Shown here: piece by piece, positions 44,832 through 56,145 of the stretch | Layout of the letters: each line of letters opens with the position of its first letter | Numbering within the stretch: position 1 is the stretch's first letter | Source of the DNA: Acephala macrosclerotiorum | Lineage: Eukaryota; Ascomycota; Leotiomycetes; Helotiales; Mollisiaceae | Assembly (NCBI GenBank): GCA_014904845.1 | Contig: MU119253.1 | Location: forward strand, 62,001 to 126,000 | Reading direction: 5' to 3' | Length of the DNA: 64,000 nt | The notes under the pieces: generated by a model | Seen by the model: the letters and a program-made list of their open reading frames with translations, nothing else | Told to the model about the DNA's origin: nothing | The model's database searches: none | Program-made: the position numbers and the translations under genes

Positions 44832-46351
44832 ATGACCTTCAACGGAACATGCAATGATACCCTCATAGACCTGCGCAGTAAGCCCCGCCAACCCACTCAC
44901 CCCACTCACCCCACTCAGCTGACACGTTTTCAGTCGGCGCTTCGGAGGTCCCTGTTGTCGGGAGTCTCACTTTTCACTCACTCGCTCTCATCATAGACCT
45001 CGTATGCATGGCCGCTGGTATCAGTCTAAGTACCTATCTTATGTTCAGACATGCCTTAAACTATACCATGCCTAGAGTACAGAAATAGTGAGCATTCCCA
45101 TTTTCCCAGCCTTGTCTGTACACCGCTGACATCCCGCAGTCTGATACGAATAATCTTTATGATACCAGTGTACTCAATCTGTACCTTTTTGTCAGCATAT
45201 TTCTACTGGGAAGCGGCATACTTTCAGTTCATCAGTGCAGCATATGCCAGCGTTGCAGTCACGGCATACTTTTCCCTGCTGTGTCAATATGTTGCTCCTA
45301 ATTTGCATGAGAATAAGAATTACTTCAGTAGAATAACTCCAGAGCCTTGGGGAAACCATTTTCCTGTCCCTATTGCCTGGTTTAGAGCTTGCTGTTGTGG
45401 TGAAGCGGGGCCTTGGCGGACACCCCGTAATGGGTTGATCTGGTTCAATGTGAGGAGACATTGAGGAGCGAAAATGGCAGACGAGCATACTAACATGTCA
45501 CAGATACTATGGATTGGAGTTTTCCAATATAGCTTCTTCCGCGTATTAATGTCTATCATCGCGATCATTACGCAGTATCTGGGAAAATATTGTCAGTCCT
45601 CGATGTCGCCGTTGTTCACTCACGTTTGGGTAAGATTCAACACCTCTTTCGAATCTTCACAAACTTACATGGATCATGACTGACACTTATATAGGTCCTA
45701 GTCATCGACGTCTTCTCAGCAGCAATTGCTATGTATTGCCTCACTCAATTCCATTGGCAAATGAAAGAGGCCCTAGCACCCCATAAAGCTGGACTCAAGC
45801 TCTGGTGTATCAAGCTCGTCTATGCCTTCTCTCTCTACCAAAATGTAAGTTCTACTAATCCCCTTTGCCTTCCGTACTCTACTAACAACATCTGACAGCT
45901 CGTACTCTCTGCAATAACCTCCCACTGGATGCCCCACCCCTTCGCAGCCAACCCAACCTCAATACTCGCCTACCCCGACATAAAAATCGGTATCCCCACC
46001 TTGATGCTAACATTCGAACTCTTCATAATGTCCATCATGCACCTGTTCGCATTCCCCTGGCAACCCTATGACAAGACACAACCCCACAATCAAGAAAACC
46101 AAGGTGGGGTCATGGGATGGAAAGCGTTTGCGGACGCTCTCAATGGGTGGGATCTTGTGATGGCGCTATGGAGGACAATTATGCTGATCTTTAAGAAGAA
46201 GAAATATGCTGAGGTGGGAAGAGAAGGTGGAAGTGAGGAAGTTGGGTGGGCGTTTTGGTCAAGGAAGGGAGGGGTGAGGGGGACGGCGGTGGAGCTGGAG
46301 AGGTTTGATGATGAGGCGAGATTGATTGCTCCTTTTTCTGGGTCTCGTTGA
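44832..46351 (+). CDS. DUF300 / OST-alpha (TMEM184-type) membrane protein
   Basis: Six exons: 44832-44877, 44934-45087, 45140-45449, 45504-45629, 45695-45844, 45899-46351; 412 residues. The joins restore a continuous 7-TM protein: ALIIDLVCMAAGISLSTYLM, VYSICTFLSAYFYW, ISAAYASVAVTAYFSLL, ILWIGVFQYSFFRVLMSIIA, VLVIDVFSAAIAMYCLTQF, LVYAFSLYQNLVLSAI and TLMLTFELFIMSIMHLFAF. The Cys-rich loop ending at RTPRNGLIWFN and the FHWQMKEALAPHKAGLK segment are hallmarks of the family. Members transport or sense organic solutes in animals (OST-alpha); fungal members are uncharacterised vacuolar or plasma-membrane proteins. The C-terminal tail is charged. An acceptable Kozak (AAAATGA) precedes the start. Confidence 0.88.
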
Positions 46352-46705
46352 TGTCCGACACTCAGGGGAACATCAAAGGTTGTGTCCTGAAGAAAGGAAG
46401 ATGGGGTCAAGGAATTGATTTTCTGGATTGTCCGGGTTAGGGTATCTTGGCATTCGCTTTGGAAATGGTAGGGTAAGCTTCGAGGAGTGATGAGACCAAG
46501 TAGAGAATAGATCTAGAGAAGCTCCTCAGTATCATACGAAAATTGCAGCATAACTTCGTAAATTTAACCCTCGCCTCGGTTATAAAACTATAAGCACCAT
46601 CGCTCCATTCCAAACGAGTTCGACGGAAGGGTATTCTCGGCCAGTATTTCCAACCATTATGTCCTCCAAAAAGATTCAATAATTGCACCCATGCCAAGAA
46701 TGAAC
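46352..46705. other. Convergent intergenic region
   Basis: Between the stops of the DUF300 gene (plus) and the AAAP gene (minus). No supported gene; the minus frame at 46437-46697 has no motif. Confidence 0.45.
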
Positions 46706-48958
46706 CTACTGTAGCGGACTCTTACAAACAAAAGAATTCGTCGTCCCATTTGCAAACGCCGTAATCAAGTTTTCAATCGCACCGTACGATCCAAGCGCAG
46801 CTAAACACAACGCGCCAAGCGTGTACAGAAAGTTAAAAACATTCTGATACCACCTTCCACCAAAGAAGCCACGAATCCATCTCTTCGGCCCTGAATATTT
46901 TCGTTCAAATCTGCCAGTCGCTGGATCGAAACCTTCTTCAGGAAGGAGTGCGTTCTTTTTGATGGAATAGGCGATGGCGAGCATGGGTGGGAAGGTGTAG
47001 GTGAATTGCAGAATGCAGATTGCTGATACAATGCCAGAGAGACCAGCGAAGTCGGGGATACCGGCTGCGATGGCGAAAGCGATGGACCAATATATTGGGA
47101 TGAGACCGACCCAGATGAGCTTGCCAGCTTTAGTTGTGAGAGCTGGTGCGTGGAGAAGCTCCACAAAGATGTTGTTGTAGAGGACTGAGAGAGTTAGATT
47201 GGTGAGACAGTGGGGTATGGATTCAAGTTGGCCAACCTTTGATACCAATGTTGCCGTAGAGAGCGGCAGCGATCAATGCGCTGACCATCGCGAAGACGTT
47301 TCCAGCCGTTTGCAAGCTGTACCTGCCTATGCCAAGGTAGCTCGGGGTAATTGTGTATTGGCCTAAGTTTGTCAACGTTTGATTAAGGAGGATTGGCGAC
47401 AAGAGGAAGAAGACAACGACGAAGGGCGCACCTTGGTAGCCGTACATGAAGAGGCCATAAAACATATATACCACGTAAATAAAGGTTTGAGCAGCCCACA
47501 TTCCTTTCAGAAAGTCTCTCGGATACCTCATCTCGGACATGAACTCTGGGAAGATCATTGCCCCACCATAGGCGAAGACTGCTTGCATTGCGCCATTAAC
47601 AGAGCCTGCAAAGTTACCAGAAGGGGGGAGTCCTGCAGAATGTTGAATTGGTGGGTAGACGCCATTGACAGGTGTGACAGACAAGCCTCCGTTAAGCGTT
47701 GCACCAGCTGACTGCGAGGAACCCAGAAAGTTGGGAGGAGAGTGTGCTGCAGCTCCCATAGTGATGATCATGCATACGACGTTAATCCATACAGCAGCAT
47801 TCGCAAGCCAGCCGAATTTTGAAGTGTTCAGACTTAGCCAAAGAAGAATCCCGCCAAACACCAGACCAGAGCGCAGATGGCAAAGCAGAGCTTGAACTTA
47901 ACCGCTTGGGACAGTGCTTCACCGTTGGATATGACGATAATGCCAACATTCATGATCAACTGAACGGACTGGAGAATATTGAATAAGTAGCGGAGCCAGG
48001 GTCCATAGAGTCTGAAACCCATGTCGCCATAGCTCTTGAGAGGATATTCGTAGGAATCCATTCCCATGTATACTTCCCATAGCAGGTAGCCGGAGTAGCC
48101 TACAAGTACACCGAATACAGTGAATAGAGCAATTCCAGGGCTGGATTTTGTAAGTGTGTGTGCTTCATCGATTAGCAATGAAGGATCACTAACCCCCATC
48201 CCATGGTAGCAAAAGCAAAAGGAAGAGCAAATGGACCAAGAATATCTGTAGTAATGAGGTAGAATATGGCACTCTTCGTCGCCGTTCTCAAAGCACGGCT
48301 TGCATTGGTCCATTCCTGATCGCTGATGTTTGCACGTTTCTCTGGGTCCGATAGGTCCACCGTTGCATTGATTTCCTCGCCGTGTTTCTCAGCTGATGAG
48401 ACATTGCTCGCTCCCATACCGGACTTGCTTGGGAAAACCATCTCCACCCATCCTCGGGTTCCTTGGATGTCGCCGAGACGCTCCTCTTCCTCGGCTCGTG
48501 TCTTGTTGGCGTAGTAGTTGTACTCTTCGAAGGTGATGCTGGTGTCATGGAGTGGTCGGGTTTGGGGCCTGATCAAGACGGTGGGAAATTCTTTGGTATC
48601 GCCATTGACAGGATGCTCGAGAATAGGCTTTTCGGTTGACTTCTTGCCTAGTCCTTCGGCGGAGAGACGAGGGTCAGGACCTTCAAGAACAAGATTTGCT
48701 AGATTGGATATGACTTATGGAAGGATTGGGCATGCCCCTGGAAGGCGAGTGCAAGCGTCCCCACAGTTGAGGCAAATTCAAGGGGTAGCTTTTTTGTGTT
48801 GGTTTTTCGAATTGGGTGAGCTTGAAAAGGGAGTGTGTCGAAGTTAAGTAGGAGCTAGGTTCAGCTGCAAAAGGTCTGCAGGGCTGCCACACAGAACGGC
48901 GGATTGTTTCAGCTGCCTTATCTGATAGAGTCACTGCATATTTGAACCATTTACCCAT
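46706..48958 (-). pseudogene. AAAP-family amino-acid transporter with local nonsense/frameshift lesion
   Basis: Exons (minus strand): tentative 48958-48955, 48698-48194, 48140-47432, 47362-47237, 47184-46706. The product is an amino-acid/auxin-permease-type transporter with about 11 TMs (TKSAIFYLITTDILGPFALP ... LSQAVKFKLCFAICALVW ... FGWLANAAVWINVVCMIITM ... QTFIYVVYMFYGLFMYGYQG). The lesion: after the loop GFFFG the frame reads TAA (47836-47834), GTC, TGA (47830-47828). The downstream conserved frame (KFGWLAN) is entered only if one A is restored in the run at 47820-47817. The unmutated reading would be GQVRTLQ; both stops are C-to-T changes (CAA to TAA, CGA to TGA). No splice sites can remove the lesion without deleting conserved TM residues. 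The start is uncertain: the first coding exon has no ATG, and the 4-nt ATGG exon with a 256-bp intron is my best join. All other introns and frames are intact, so decay is recent or the base calls are wrong. Confidence 0.7.
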
Positions 48959-49747
48959 CTTCGTCACGTAATTCAGCTTTCGATATGGACATCATACGAC
49001 GGAAAGTTCCTCCCATCCTCGTTCATCGGAGTGGAATGATTGATTGCAGCCATGTATTAGTCTGTGCTACCTCTCATTAATCTACCACTACTATTGGTAG
49101 AAGCATGGGTAATACTTGGGTAGCATTGATCCATTATAATTGCTTGTAAAACAAGGAAGCACGTTCCCTCTATTTAGGAGGTACTGGCACAGATGCTTCG
49201 CGGAGGGTAAAAGGCTTTGGATGACTTGGCAAAGCTTATCTCCCCATCAAAGTGTGGGGGAGTGGTTTGTGAAGCCGTCCCTTTGCCTGCAATGGCACGG
49301 TAGGGCAATAAAAGGGAAGGGGTCGTTGACAATATGGTAATAGAAAGTGGCATGACTGCTCGTGTGCCCTTGAACCCCCACCACGACAAATGAGTGATAA
49401 CAAGATATGGTTTGATACGCTCGTTGCTTCTAAGTGGATGCAACTGAACCGCATGACAGATTTGTTGCAATTTCTCTAACTTCCTTTCTCGGCTTCTTTC
49501 GCGTCGTGAATGTACATCCTCGCACGGGAGAACCGACTTTCGGTCCTCTCGGCATTTGCAACAGCTGATGTACCTTTACACCCTTGCAGATTGTATAAAC
49601 TTACAGCTTAAAAAAACCGGTAAAAGATAATTAATTTCGAGAGTAAAATTCACGAGAACATTTGGGAAGTTTAGAAAGGGATCAATGAGCAACTAGGAAC
49701 TGGTCGATAGGCCCCGTGATCTGACCTATACAATAAGATCAAACACT
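48959..49747. other. Gene-free stretch
   Basis: Between the transporter start side and the 3' end of the EF-hand gene. Frames at 49140-49340 and 49174-49470 overlap in opposite directions and have no motif. Confidence 0.45.
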
Positions 49748-50119
49748 TCACAATTTTCCTTCTTCCTCCAACTTCTTGACGACTGACGTGAACTCGTCCA
49801 CTAAAGCTCAATTAGAATCACTCATTCACCATATCAAATCATCCAAGCCAACGCAAAATGACACTCACCATCCATCTCATGACCCTTAGTACTAACACCA
49901 AGACTATCTGCAGCAGCCTCAATCGTAGACTCATCAACCGACTTCCCGCTCAACCTCTCAAGAGCCTCAGACGCCTCAGAAAGACTGAGTCCATCATCGT
50001 TGTCGCCGTCACCCTTGAGGAATGCGGCTTTGATTTGGTCTTCGGATACCTGGAATGCGGGGTTAGGATCAACACAACTCGGCGCTTGAAGTGTTGTGCA
50101 AGACATGAGAGCTTACCAT
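49748..50119 (-). CDS. Small EF-hand-like protein
   Basis: Exons 50119-50117 (only ATG), 50049-49869 and 49800-49748 give 78 residues. The first intron begins right after the start codon (ATG|GTAAGC, acceptor TTCCAG), so the protein reads M-VSEDQIKAAFLKGD. The calcium-loop-like segment DGDNDDGLSLSEA lies at about residues 16-28. A second, degenerate helix-loop-helix follows (ESTIEAAADSLGVSTKGHEMDVDEFTSVV), whose DVDEF is completed only after the second splice. Small two-EF-hand proteins bind calcium or act as adaptors; no partner is evident. The longer frame starting MSCTTLQAP at 50106 reads through the intron and is rejected. Confidence 0.8.
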
Positions 50120-50639
50120 TGTTGGTTAGATAAATGTTTTCTAGTATATCTTCAGTTTTGAGGTTGTTCAGTGAGCTTGTGATGCAGGGTGATGTGATGA
50201 GCGAGGAGAGATGAGGAAGTGTTGTGTTGATGCATGCCACGTCATGATGACGTCGACCCCGCCAACCCCGCCAACATGTGATGATGGTGCGATTCTCTGA
50301 CCACAAACATTTGCAAATTGATAACAATAGCCCCAATCACACGCGTAAAATCTGCAAGAAGTGCCATAGAGATGCAGAACAGTCACCAGGATCGATATTA
50401 ACCGTCGAATGAAGATGCGACGAAATTGGCACGTGATCAGGGAGAGCCACTTCAAGTCACTGAGGACTTCCATCAGATATTGATATTGAACAGCCTCTTG
50501 AGTAGTTTCGTGCTCTGGGAACTTGTGGGATTCAGCGAGTTTCTACTTTTCAGGTGCCGGAAAAATGGACTTGTATTGTCTCCTTACTTTGGGCATTCAC
50601 CTGATATCGAACTCTACTCTACCAACTATACAAACTTCA
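50120..50639. other. Intergenic region
   Basis: Upstream side of the EF-hand gene and 3' side of the next Zn2Cys6 gene. No gene; a long plus-strand frame starting here (50523-51326) is antisense to the Zn2Cys6 gene and low-complexity, hence a shadow. Confidence 0.45.
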
Positions 50640-52318
50640 TCACCAAGTAATCATCTTTATCCTCCTAACCCTCTCCATGCTCTCACTCGAAACCCTCTGC
50701 ACCGTAACCAACTCCGCCCTCCTCTCCCCCAACACTCCACTCCATCTCACCCCCGGAACTCTCGCCCAACCGGCTACAACATCCTCGCCCGGTTCGAGAA
50801 ACTCCTCTTCAATTTCCAACAACCACTGAAGCACTCTTCCAGCAAAAACACTATCCCAAATTCCCTCCCTCCTCGGCCAACTCAACAGCAGATTTATCGC
50901 CACTCTCCTAATACTCCTCTCTCTACACTTCAACCCCACCATCCAAAGGGGGACAATAACTCTGGTATCGAAACAGAAATTCGTAGGTCTTTTCTTGTTG
51001 GGAGACGGCATCTCTTTCAGCACCGCTTCTGCGAGATACACAATGCGTTTATAGACTGGGTTATAATCATCGTGGATCATCTCATCGGTACTCAATCTCG
51101 TCGAGACGGCGATATACCCGATCGATATCGACAATTGAATAAAAAGAGCGTAATGGTGTTGCCAAATACAATCGGTCTTCTTAGCCACATGCTCAAACGC
51201 TTTGTTGAAACGCCAAATGTCTGCCTGGATCTCCTCTTGCTCTTTGATCGCCCAGCGACAGATTTCCGGATCTTTCAGCAGATCGCCAGGATGGGCGGCA
51301 AGGAAGTAGACACCGCGACGGATTAGGCCGTTGTAGTAATTTGAAGCTTCGTGGATGTTAGAGAATTTATCAGGCATGGTGCGGATGTAGCGTGAGCCTT
51401 CCATTCCGAGTATTGAATGAAGCTCTGGGGAATGTTCGTCGGCGAAGAAAGCGTTTTGGACGGCGAGTCGACAAAAGATTTGTATGAGGTCGTCTTCGAC
51501 GAGATCAGGTGCTGGGGGTAAACGCGGAGGTGTTTTCTCGAGTTCGTCTTTGTATTTTGCTTTCCATTCTTGGATGAGGCGGATGCCGGCGTGAACTTGT
51601 TTGACTGCGAGGTCGAGATTACCCGTCCAGGACTCGAACGCTAAGGTGAGAAGGCAGGTAAGGAGCATTGTTCTCATGTCGGGTTTATTTTCTACTGCAT
51701 CAGCAGTCATATGCTTGACTGCTTTGACATATTGTTTGAGGGCATTCCGGTGATGCTCGTTCGCTGCAGTCTCTCTTTCGGCATTTGTAAGAGACAGCTT
51801 CTCGAAGTCCTGGACCAGCTCAGAGGTCTTGTCCAAAGCACCAAGAGCAACGGTGGCATGGCGAATAGCTGGATTGAATCCACAGAACTCCAAAAGTCGT
51901 AGACGTGTCGACCCAGAGTCGAAGGCGGGGAATATCTCGTAGCCTGTACGAGCGCAGAAGAGATCGAAGTATCTGTGTTCCTCAGCGTTTGCGAAAGGAG
52001 ACTTGGCAAGTGTAATAGGACCTGGTGAAGGGAGTTTTGGAGCTTGCTGAGCTGGGTGGGGTAGTAGTTCACGTTTTTGAGGTGACTTTCGTTTGAGGAC
52101 CGGTGGATAGCCATCGCATTCAACGCCAAACTTGATGCAGCGCAGGCAATGAGGCCTCGTTTCGTCACATTTCAATCTACGTATCCTATCATGACCAGCG
52201 TGAGCACATGATCTTCAAATGAATGCACGAGGGATAATTACTTGCAAGTCGGACATCCAGTTCTTGATTTGGGAGCCTTCTTTCGCTGCTTCTGCTGTAG
52301 ATCCCTCTTCAATTCCAT
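50640..52318 (-). CDS. Zn2Cys6 transcription factor, 540 residues
   Basis: Exons 52318-52242 and 52185-50640 (56-bp intron, GTAATT donor, GATAG acceptor). The intron lies inside the zinc cluster, a common place in this family. Joined, it reads C22[27 protein letters not shown] (C-x2-C-x6-C-x6-C-x2-C-x6-C) at residues 22-46, followed by DGYPP. The rest is the helical fungal-specific regulatory region (LLEFCGFNPAIRHATVALGA, MRTMLLTCLLTLAFESWTGN, LDLAVKQVHAGIRLI). This domain form is common in Leotiomycetes and Sordariomycetes regulators of unknown targets. No pathway genes lie directly beside it. Confidence 0.9.
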
Positions 52319-53943
52319 AACAACACTAATTAGATCAAGTAAGGTACTGATGTAAGGTGGATGCAAGGCGTAACAATAGTCCGTCTTGCTGTGAATATAA
52401 AGTTAAAGTACGACAAGTTACGAGCTGTCAGCCTCCCCGTCCCAAAGAAGGATAAGGTCCGTGAACCCTCAGCCCTAACATTGGTCTGCAGCGCCGAGAG
52501 TTGGGGTCGGTATGGCGCCCAATAGGTTGATCGTCTTGCCGACGGGTACATGGCACACAATCAAATTTCACGGTACATCATATGCGACCGTAACGAGCGT
52601 AAGCAGACCCTTAACTACCTTCCGTAATCGGGGATACCGATGACCAATCTTGAGTACAAAAATGTAAGTCCATGGAGTCTCCGATGGGTACTTTCTTTTA
52701 TGAGTGAATGTCCCCAAATGTGAGGTACAGTAACACGGTACATTAACGCATGGTATGGATAAAATGCCAATATTTCGGCAGCACGTTCCGGTTGTCGTGC
52801 TGACTTTTCAGCCCTGTGAACGAAGAATATCCATTCATTGGTGGTGATATCATGTTTAACTCTTCGTTGCAAAGCTGAAACTCGGAGAAAGGAATAGAAG
52901 ACCATTCATTGGCTCACTCCCAGTACGATACCTGGGTCCCCATTTGTCCTTGGACTCGCGCGCTGTCAGACGATGCAGAATTGGCAGCGTGACGAGCTTG
53001 CTGATTCAATACCCGACGTCACAGGCCGAATATCTCCAAACGAGTCTGAAGTAAGCCAGAAAGGATTTCGCCCCCGTAATCCGAACCCATCCTTTGGATG
53101 GCAAATGCTGGGGGCAAGCAAGAGATAAGAAAGAGAATGCGGCAGGAAACAATGGATGCGTTGTCATTCTATCGGCCGTTTGGCAATTAAAATCAGGGCC
53201 ATAGAGACGCAATGATTCAATTCAAAGATGCAATCCCAGACTAGCGTCTTTGTGCGTGATTCTCTCGCGTCGTTGAGCAATGCAGAGTCGACAACGTGAC
53301 GAGCGTGCCGACTCATTACTCGACCTTGCAGCCCAAATATATTCAAGGAAGCCAGCAGAAGAACAGAAAGAGAGCTCTCTCTTTTATTCCGCCCCTGTAA
53401 TCTGGATCTCTAGATGGAAAGAGGGGCAGCTCAGCAGCGATGAAGGGCAGATGAACAAACAGAATGTCGCCGAAAGAAGTCGAATGGGTTGGGATTTTCA
53501 TAGCCACCTTTACAGCTGAATTTGGGAATGCCATAAACAACCCCAAGGCACCTTGACTATCTGAGAAGCAACTTCAAAACTATCGATCTCCACAAGCGAG
53601 CACGAGATGCCCTAACTGCCCATTCCAGCTCAATACAAATATAACAACACGATGCAGTGGTCGTAAACTAGTCTTACATACCCAGAGATCCTCCGAACAT
53701 CCTTGTATCAGCCGTTGTTGCGGCATTCGATCGTTGGCCGATTAGCTCAACCAGAACGAGAGCTAGCTAACATCATGACACTTTGCTCTACGCAGCATCA
53801 CAGCCTACCTCAGCCACGAGGAACGCCCTCCCAGCGTTGGGAGATTGAGAGCACTGACGCCCATTGTAGTCCGCTGTAGCCGTGCCAACAGGCTTTTTAC
53901 TGTGAAGATGAGCGCAGAAACGCTCATCCTCCTCTTTCCTGTC
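52319..53943. other. 1.6-kb region with a diverged direct repeat, no gene
   Basis: Only short frames without motifs. Holds the direct repeat listed next. Confidence 0.45.
52955..53412. repeat. Diverged direct repeat, about 307-bp spacing
   Basis: Segments 52955-53095 and 53263-53412 share an ordered series of words: CTCGCG, GATGCAGA/AATGCAGA, CGTGACGAGC, CCGAATAT/CCAAATAT, GAAG.AAGCCAG, CCCC.GTAATC. They look like two old copies of one unit, each about 140 bp, perhaps with the unit between them included. No coding potential. Alignment was by eye. Confidence 0.5.
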
Positions 53944-56080
53944 CTATAGATAGCCATAGCCATAGACAGTAGCTGGTGATTCATCTAGCTTGCTTTGAAG
54001 CACAGCTCGGGCTTCCACGTACTCTCGATGTTTCCTTTCGTTGTCCTGTATAGCCCAACGCTTGAATGGTTCTACAACATCTCTGCTGATGCGCCTCTGC
54101 TCTTTCTCATAGCGAACGAGTTCCTTTTGGTCAGCATCATCCAGCTGTTGTATGTACCTTTGCTTCTGGGTTGGAGCTGGTGTTGGTTTTGGTGAAGCTC
54201 TGCCAAATAAACCCAGTATCCCTCTTTCGAACTTTTTGAGAATATGTATTTGGGCGATTGCGGGATAGAAGTTGGCTGGCTGTTCCTCGAAGTCGACAGA
54301 GTGCTGCACAAAAGCGTTGACTGTAGCAAGAACGTCTTGACCAAATATGATGTCGCACATCAAGCCATCAAGAACGTAGAAATCTGCCAAGATGGAGGCA
54401 GTGGCTTGATAGTTGACTTTTCCTGTCGGATCGCGATTCTGAAAACTGGGGTCGGAGTTTGAAGCTGTACGTACGTCTGTAAGCCTCAGGAGAAGGGATG
54501 GAGGTGCGCCGTCTCCAAACGAGACAGGTTTGGATACACGACCTCTGACGTCTTGAACGGATCCGTCTGCGAAGCGAACTTGATGGATGCCATCTGGTTG
54601 AATTGTGAAACCGCGCCTCATCGCGAAGTCGGTCGACATGACGTTCACTTCGGCGCCAGTGTCAGGTGTTGAGAACATTTCTTCTCCATCTAGCCAAAAT
54701 CGGAGACTTTCTTCAGGGTCGCCGAGGGATGCCACCACTGGGAGATTTCCCGCAGTATACGGCTTATCATGGAGGCGACTTTGGTAAAGATCGATCGTTC
54801 TCGTCTTACGCAAGAAGCCACGTCCCACAATCGCGCGGTAGACAAATCTCTTAAAGACGAAGAACGGATATTTTTCGTGGGAGTTCTTCTCGCCAGGAAA
54901 CTCACAGACTATCATTGCTACCCCGAGAGGTCTTATTTTCTTTTGGAATGTTGGAAGTTGAAACTCGGGACACTTGATACGGTCAATCACTATTCCAAGC
55001 TCGAGGGCGTATGCCTCATCAATAGCATTTGAAGCCGCCCCAAAATCTGCACAGGCCCTGCAAGAACGACCATTGAGGTATATGGGCAGGTCTTTCCGGT
55101 TCGGCACTAGGTGGTCTAAGACAGGAAGCAGAGTGGGTGGTGTCTGATGTTGAATTGGTAAATTCGTAATCGTTGATCCAGAGGGCGTTCTTTCCATAGA
55201 AATTTCACTGTCCGTATCTTTATATGCTATTGTCTTCAGCTCTCCCAACATGAACTGGAATTCAGCCTCGCCAAGCAGGCCTGCTTCCGGTCTGGGAGAT
55301 TGATTACATCCTTCGTGGCCATGAGAGATTACCGGAGGAGATTCTTCCATCAACCTTGCTCGTTCGGCTGCCTCGGCATATCGCACAAATTTTGAGTTCG
55401 GCTTCGCATTTTGGGGCGTGATTGTAGCCCTCTCGGGTGCTGGTTTGTAGGGATTGTTTCTAGGGTTGTTCTTTTTGATCGGGATCTGTTGAGGTCGCCG
55501 TAATTTTGATTCTGGTGGGACTTGGTGACGCCTCCGGGACTTCGTATTCGAAGCCAACTCTTTCGTATCAGAGGGTGGGTGGGTGACTGCATCTCTATCA
55601 GGGCCTGATACCTGCGTGATGTTTTCTCTAATCAGGCTTCGCAGAGGAGATCGTCGTGATCTCGACTCTGGTCTCACATGATGGTGGTGCCTCCGGGATG
55701 CCGCATTCGAGGCCAACTTGTTCGAATCAGGGGCAGTCGAGCCTCTAAGAAATGCCGCTACGACACTCGAATAATAAATAATCAGAAATACAAGGTGCGT
55801 GATACTGTAGACGAAGTCCGAAATTTTTTGAGGTGCAGAGACTGAGCAGTTATTATGTTCAGGGCGGTCAGCCTTACGACCAACCACTCGCGCCTGCCAA
55901 TTATTCAAGTCTTCCGTGACATTTGAAAAAGCCTGACGCCCGGCTAATGACTATCTTCTGATCTTCTGCAGAACCAATTTCAAGGGAAGCCCAGACACGT
56001 GGGAGCATTTCGTCCAGTGGTTTACGCCACAACAACTCCAATCTGCCTCGCCAAATTCCAGGCACCTCATAGAGTCCCAT
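53944..56080 (-). CDS. Membrane-anchored protein with two retropepsin-like repeats
   Basis: The main frame (53944-55908, 654 codons) has no ATG near its 5' end. An upstream frame from the ATG at 56080 reads MGLYEVPGIWRGRLELLWRK and looks like its true N-terminus. The two join either through a 1-base shift near 55920 (after ASGFFKC, into TEDLNNWQARVVGRK; 711 residues) or through a very short 31-nt GT-AG intron (701 residues). A TM segment follows (FVYSITHLVFLIIYYSSVVA). Next comes a basic region with an internal duplication (KLASNAASRRHHHHVRPESR and ELASNTKSRRRHQVPPESK). The first protease-like repeat has ADFGAAS and later IVGRGFL; the second has PDTGAEVNVMS and IIFGQDVL. These are the catalytic-loop and hydrophobic-Gly signatures of retropepsin folds, with Thr replaced by Phe in the first. 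Resembles domesticated retrotransposon-type aspartic proteases. No reverse transcriptase or integrase is nearby. Confidence 0.65.
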
Positions 56081-56145
56081 ACGAAGATAAAACGACTAAG
56101 ACGCCATAAGAATTGTATGAGATCACAAACTGGGAGCGAAATGTG
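56081..56145. promoter_or_regulatory. Minimal bidirectional promoter
   Basis: Only 65 bp separate the start codon of the retropepsin-like gene (minus) from that of the DUF6594 gene (plus). Transcription starts must overlap or lie inside the neighbouring gene, unless the first ATGs are not used. Confidence 0.45.

Noticed and set aside
50523..51326. 267-codon plus-strand open frame
   Set aside because: Antisense to the 3' part of the 540-residue Zn2Cys6 gene, low-complexity Pro/His/Ser; the opposite strand has clear homology features.
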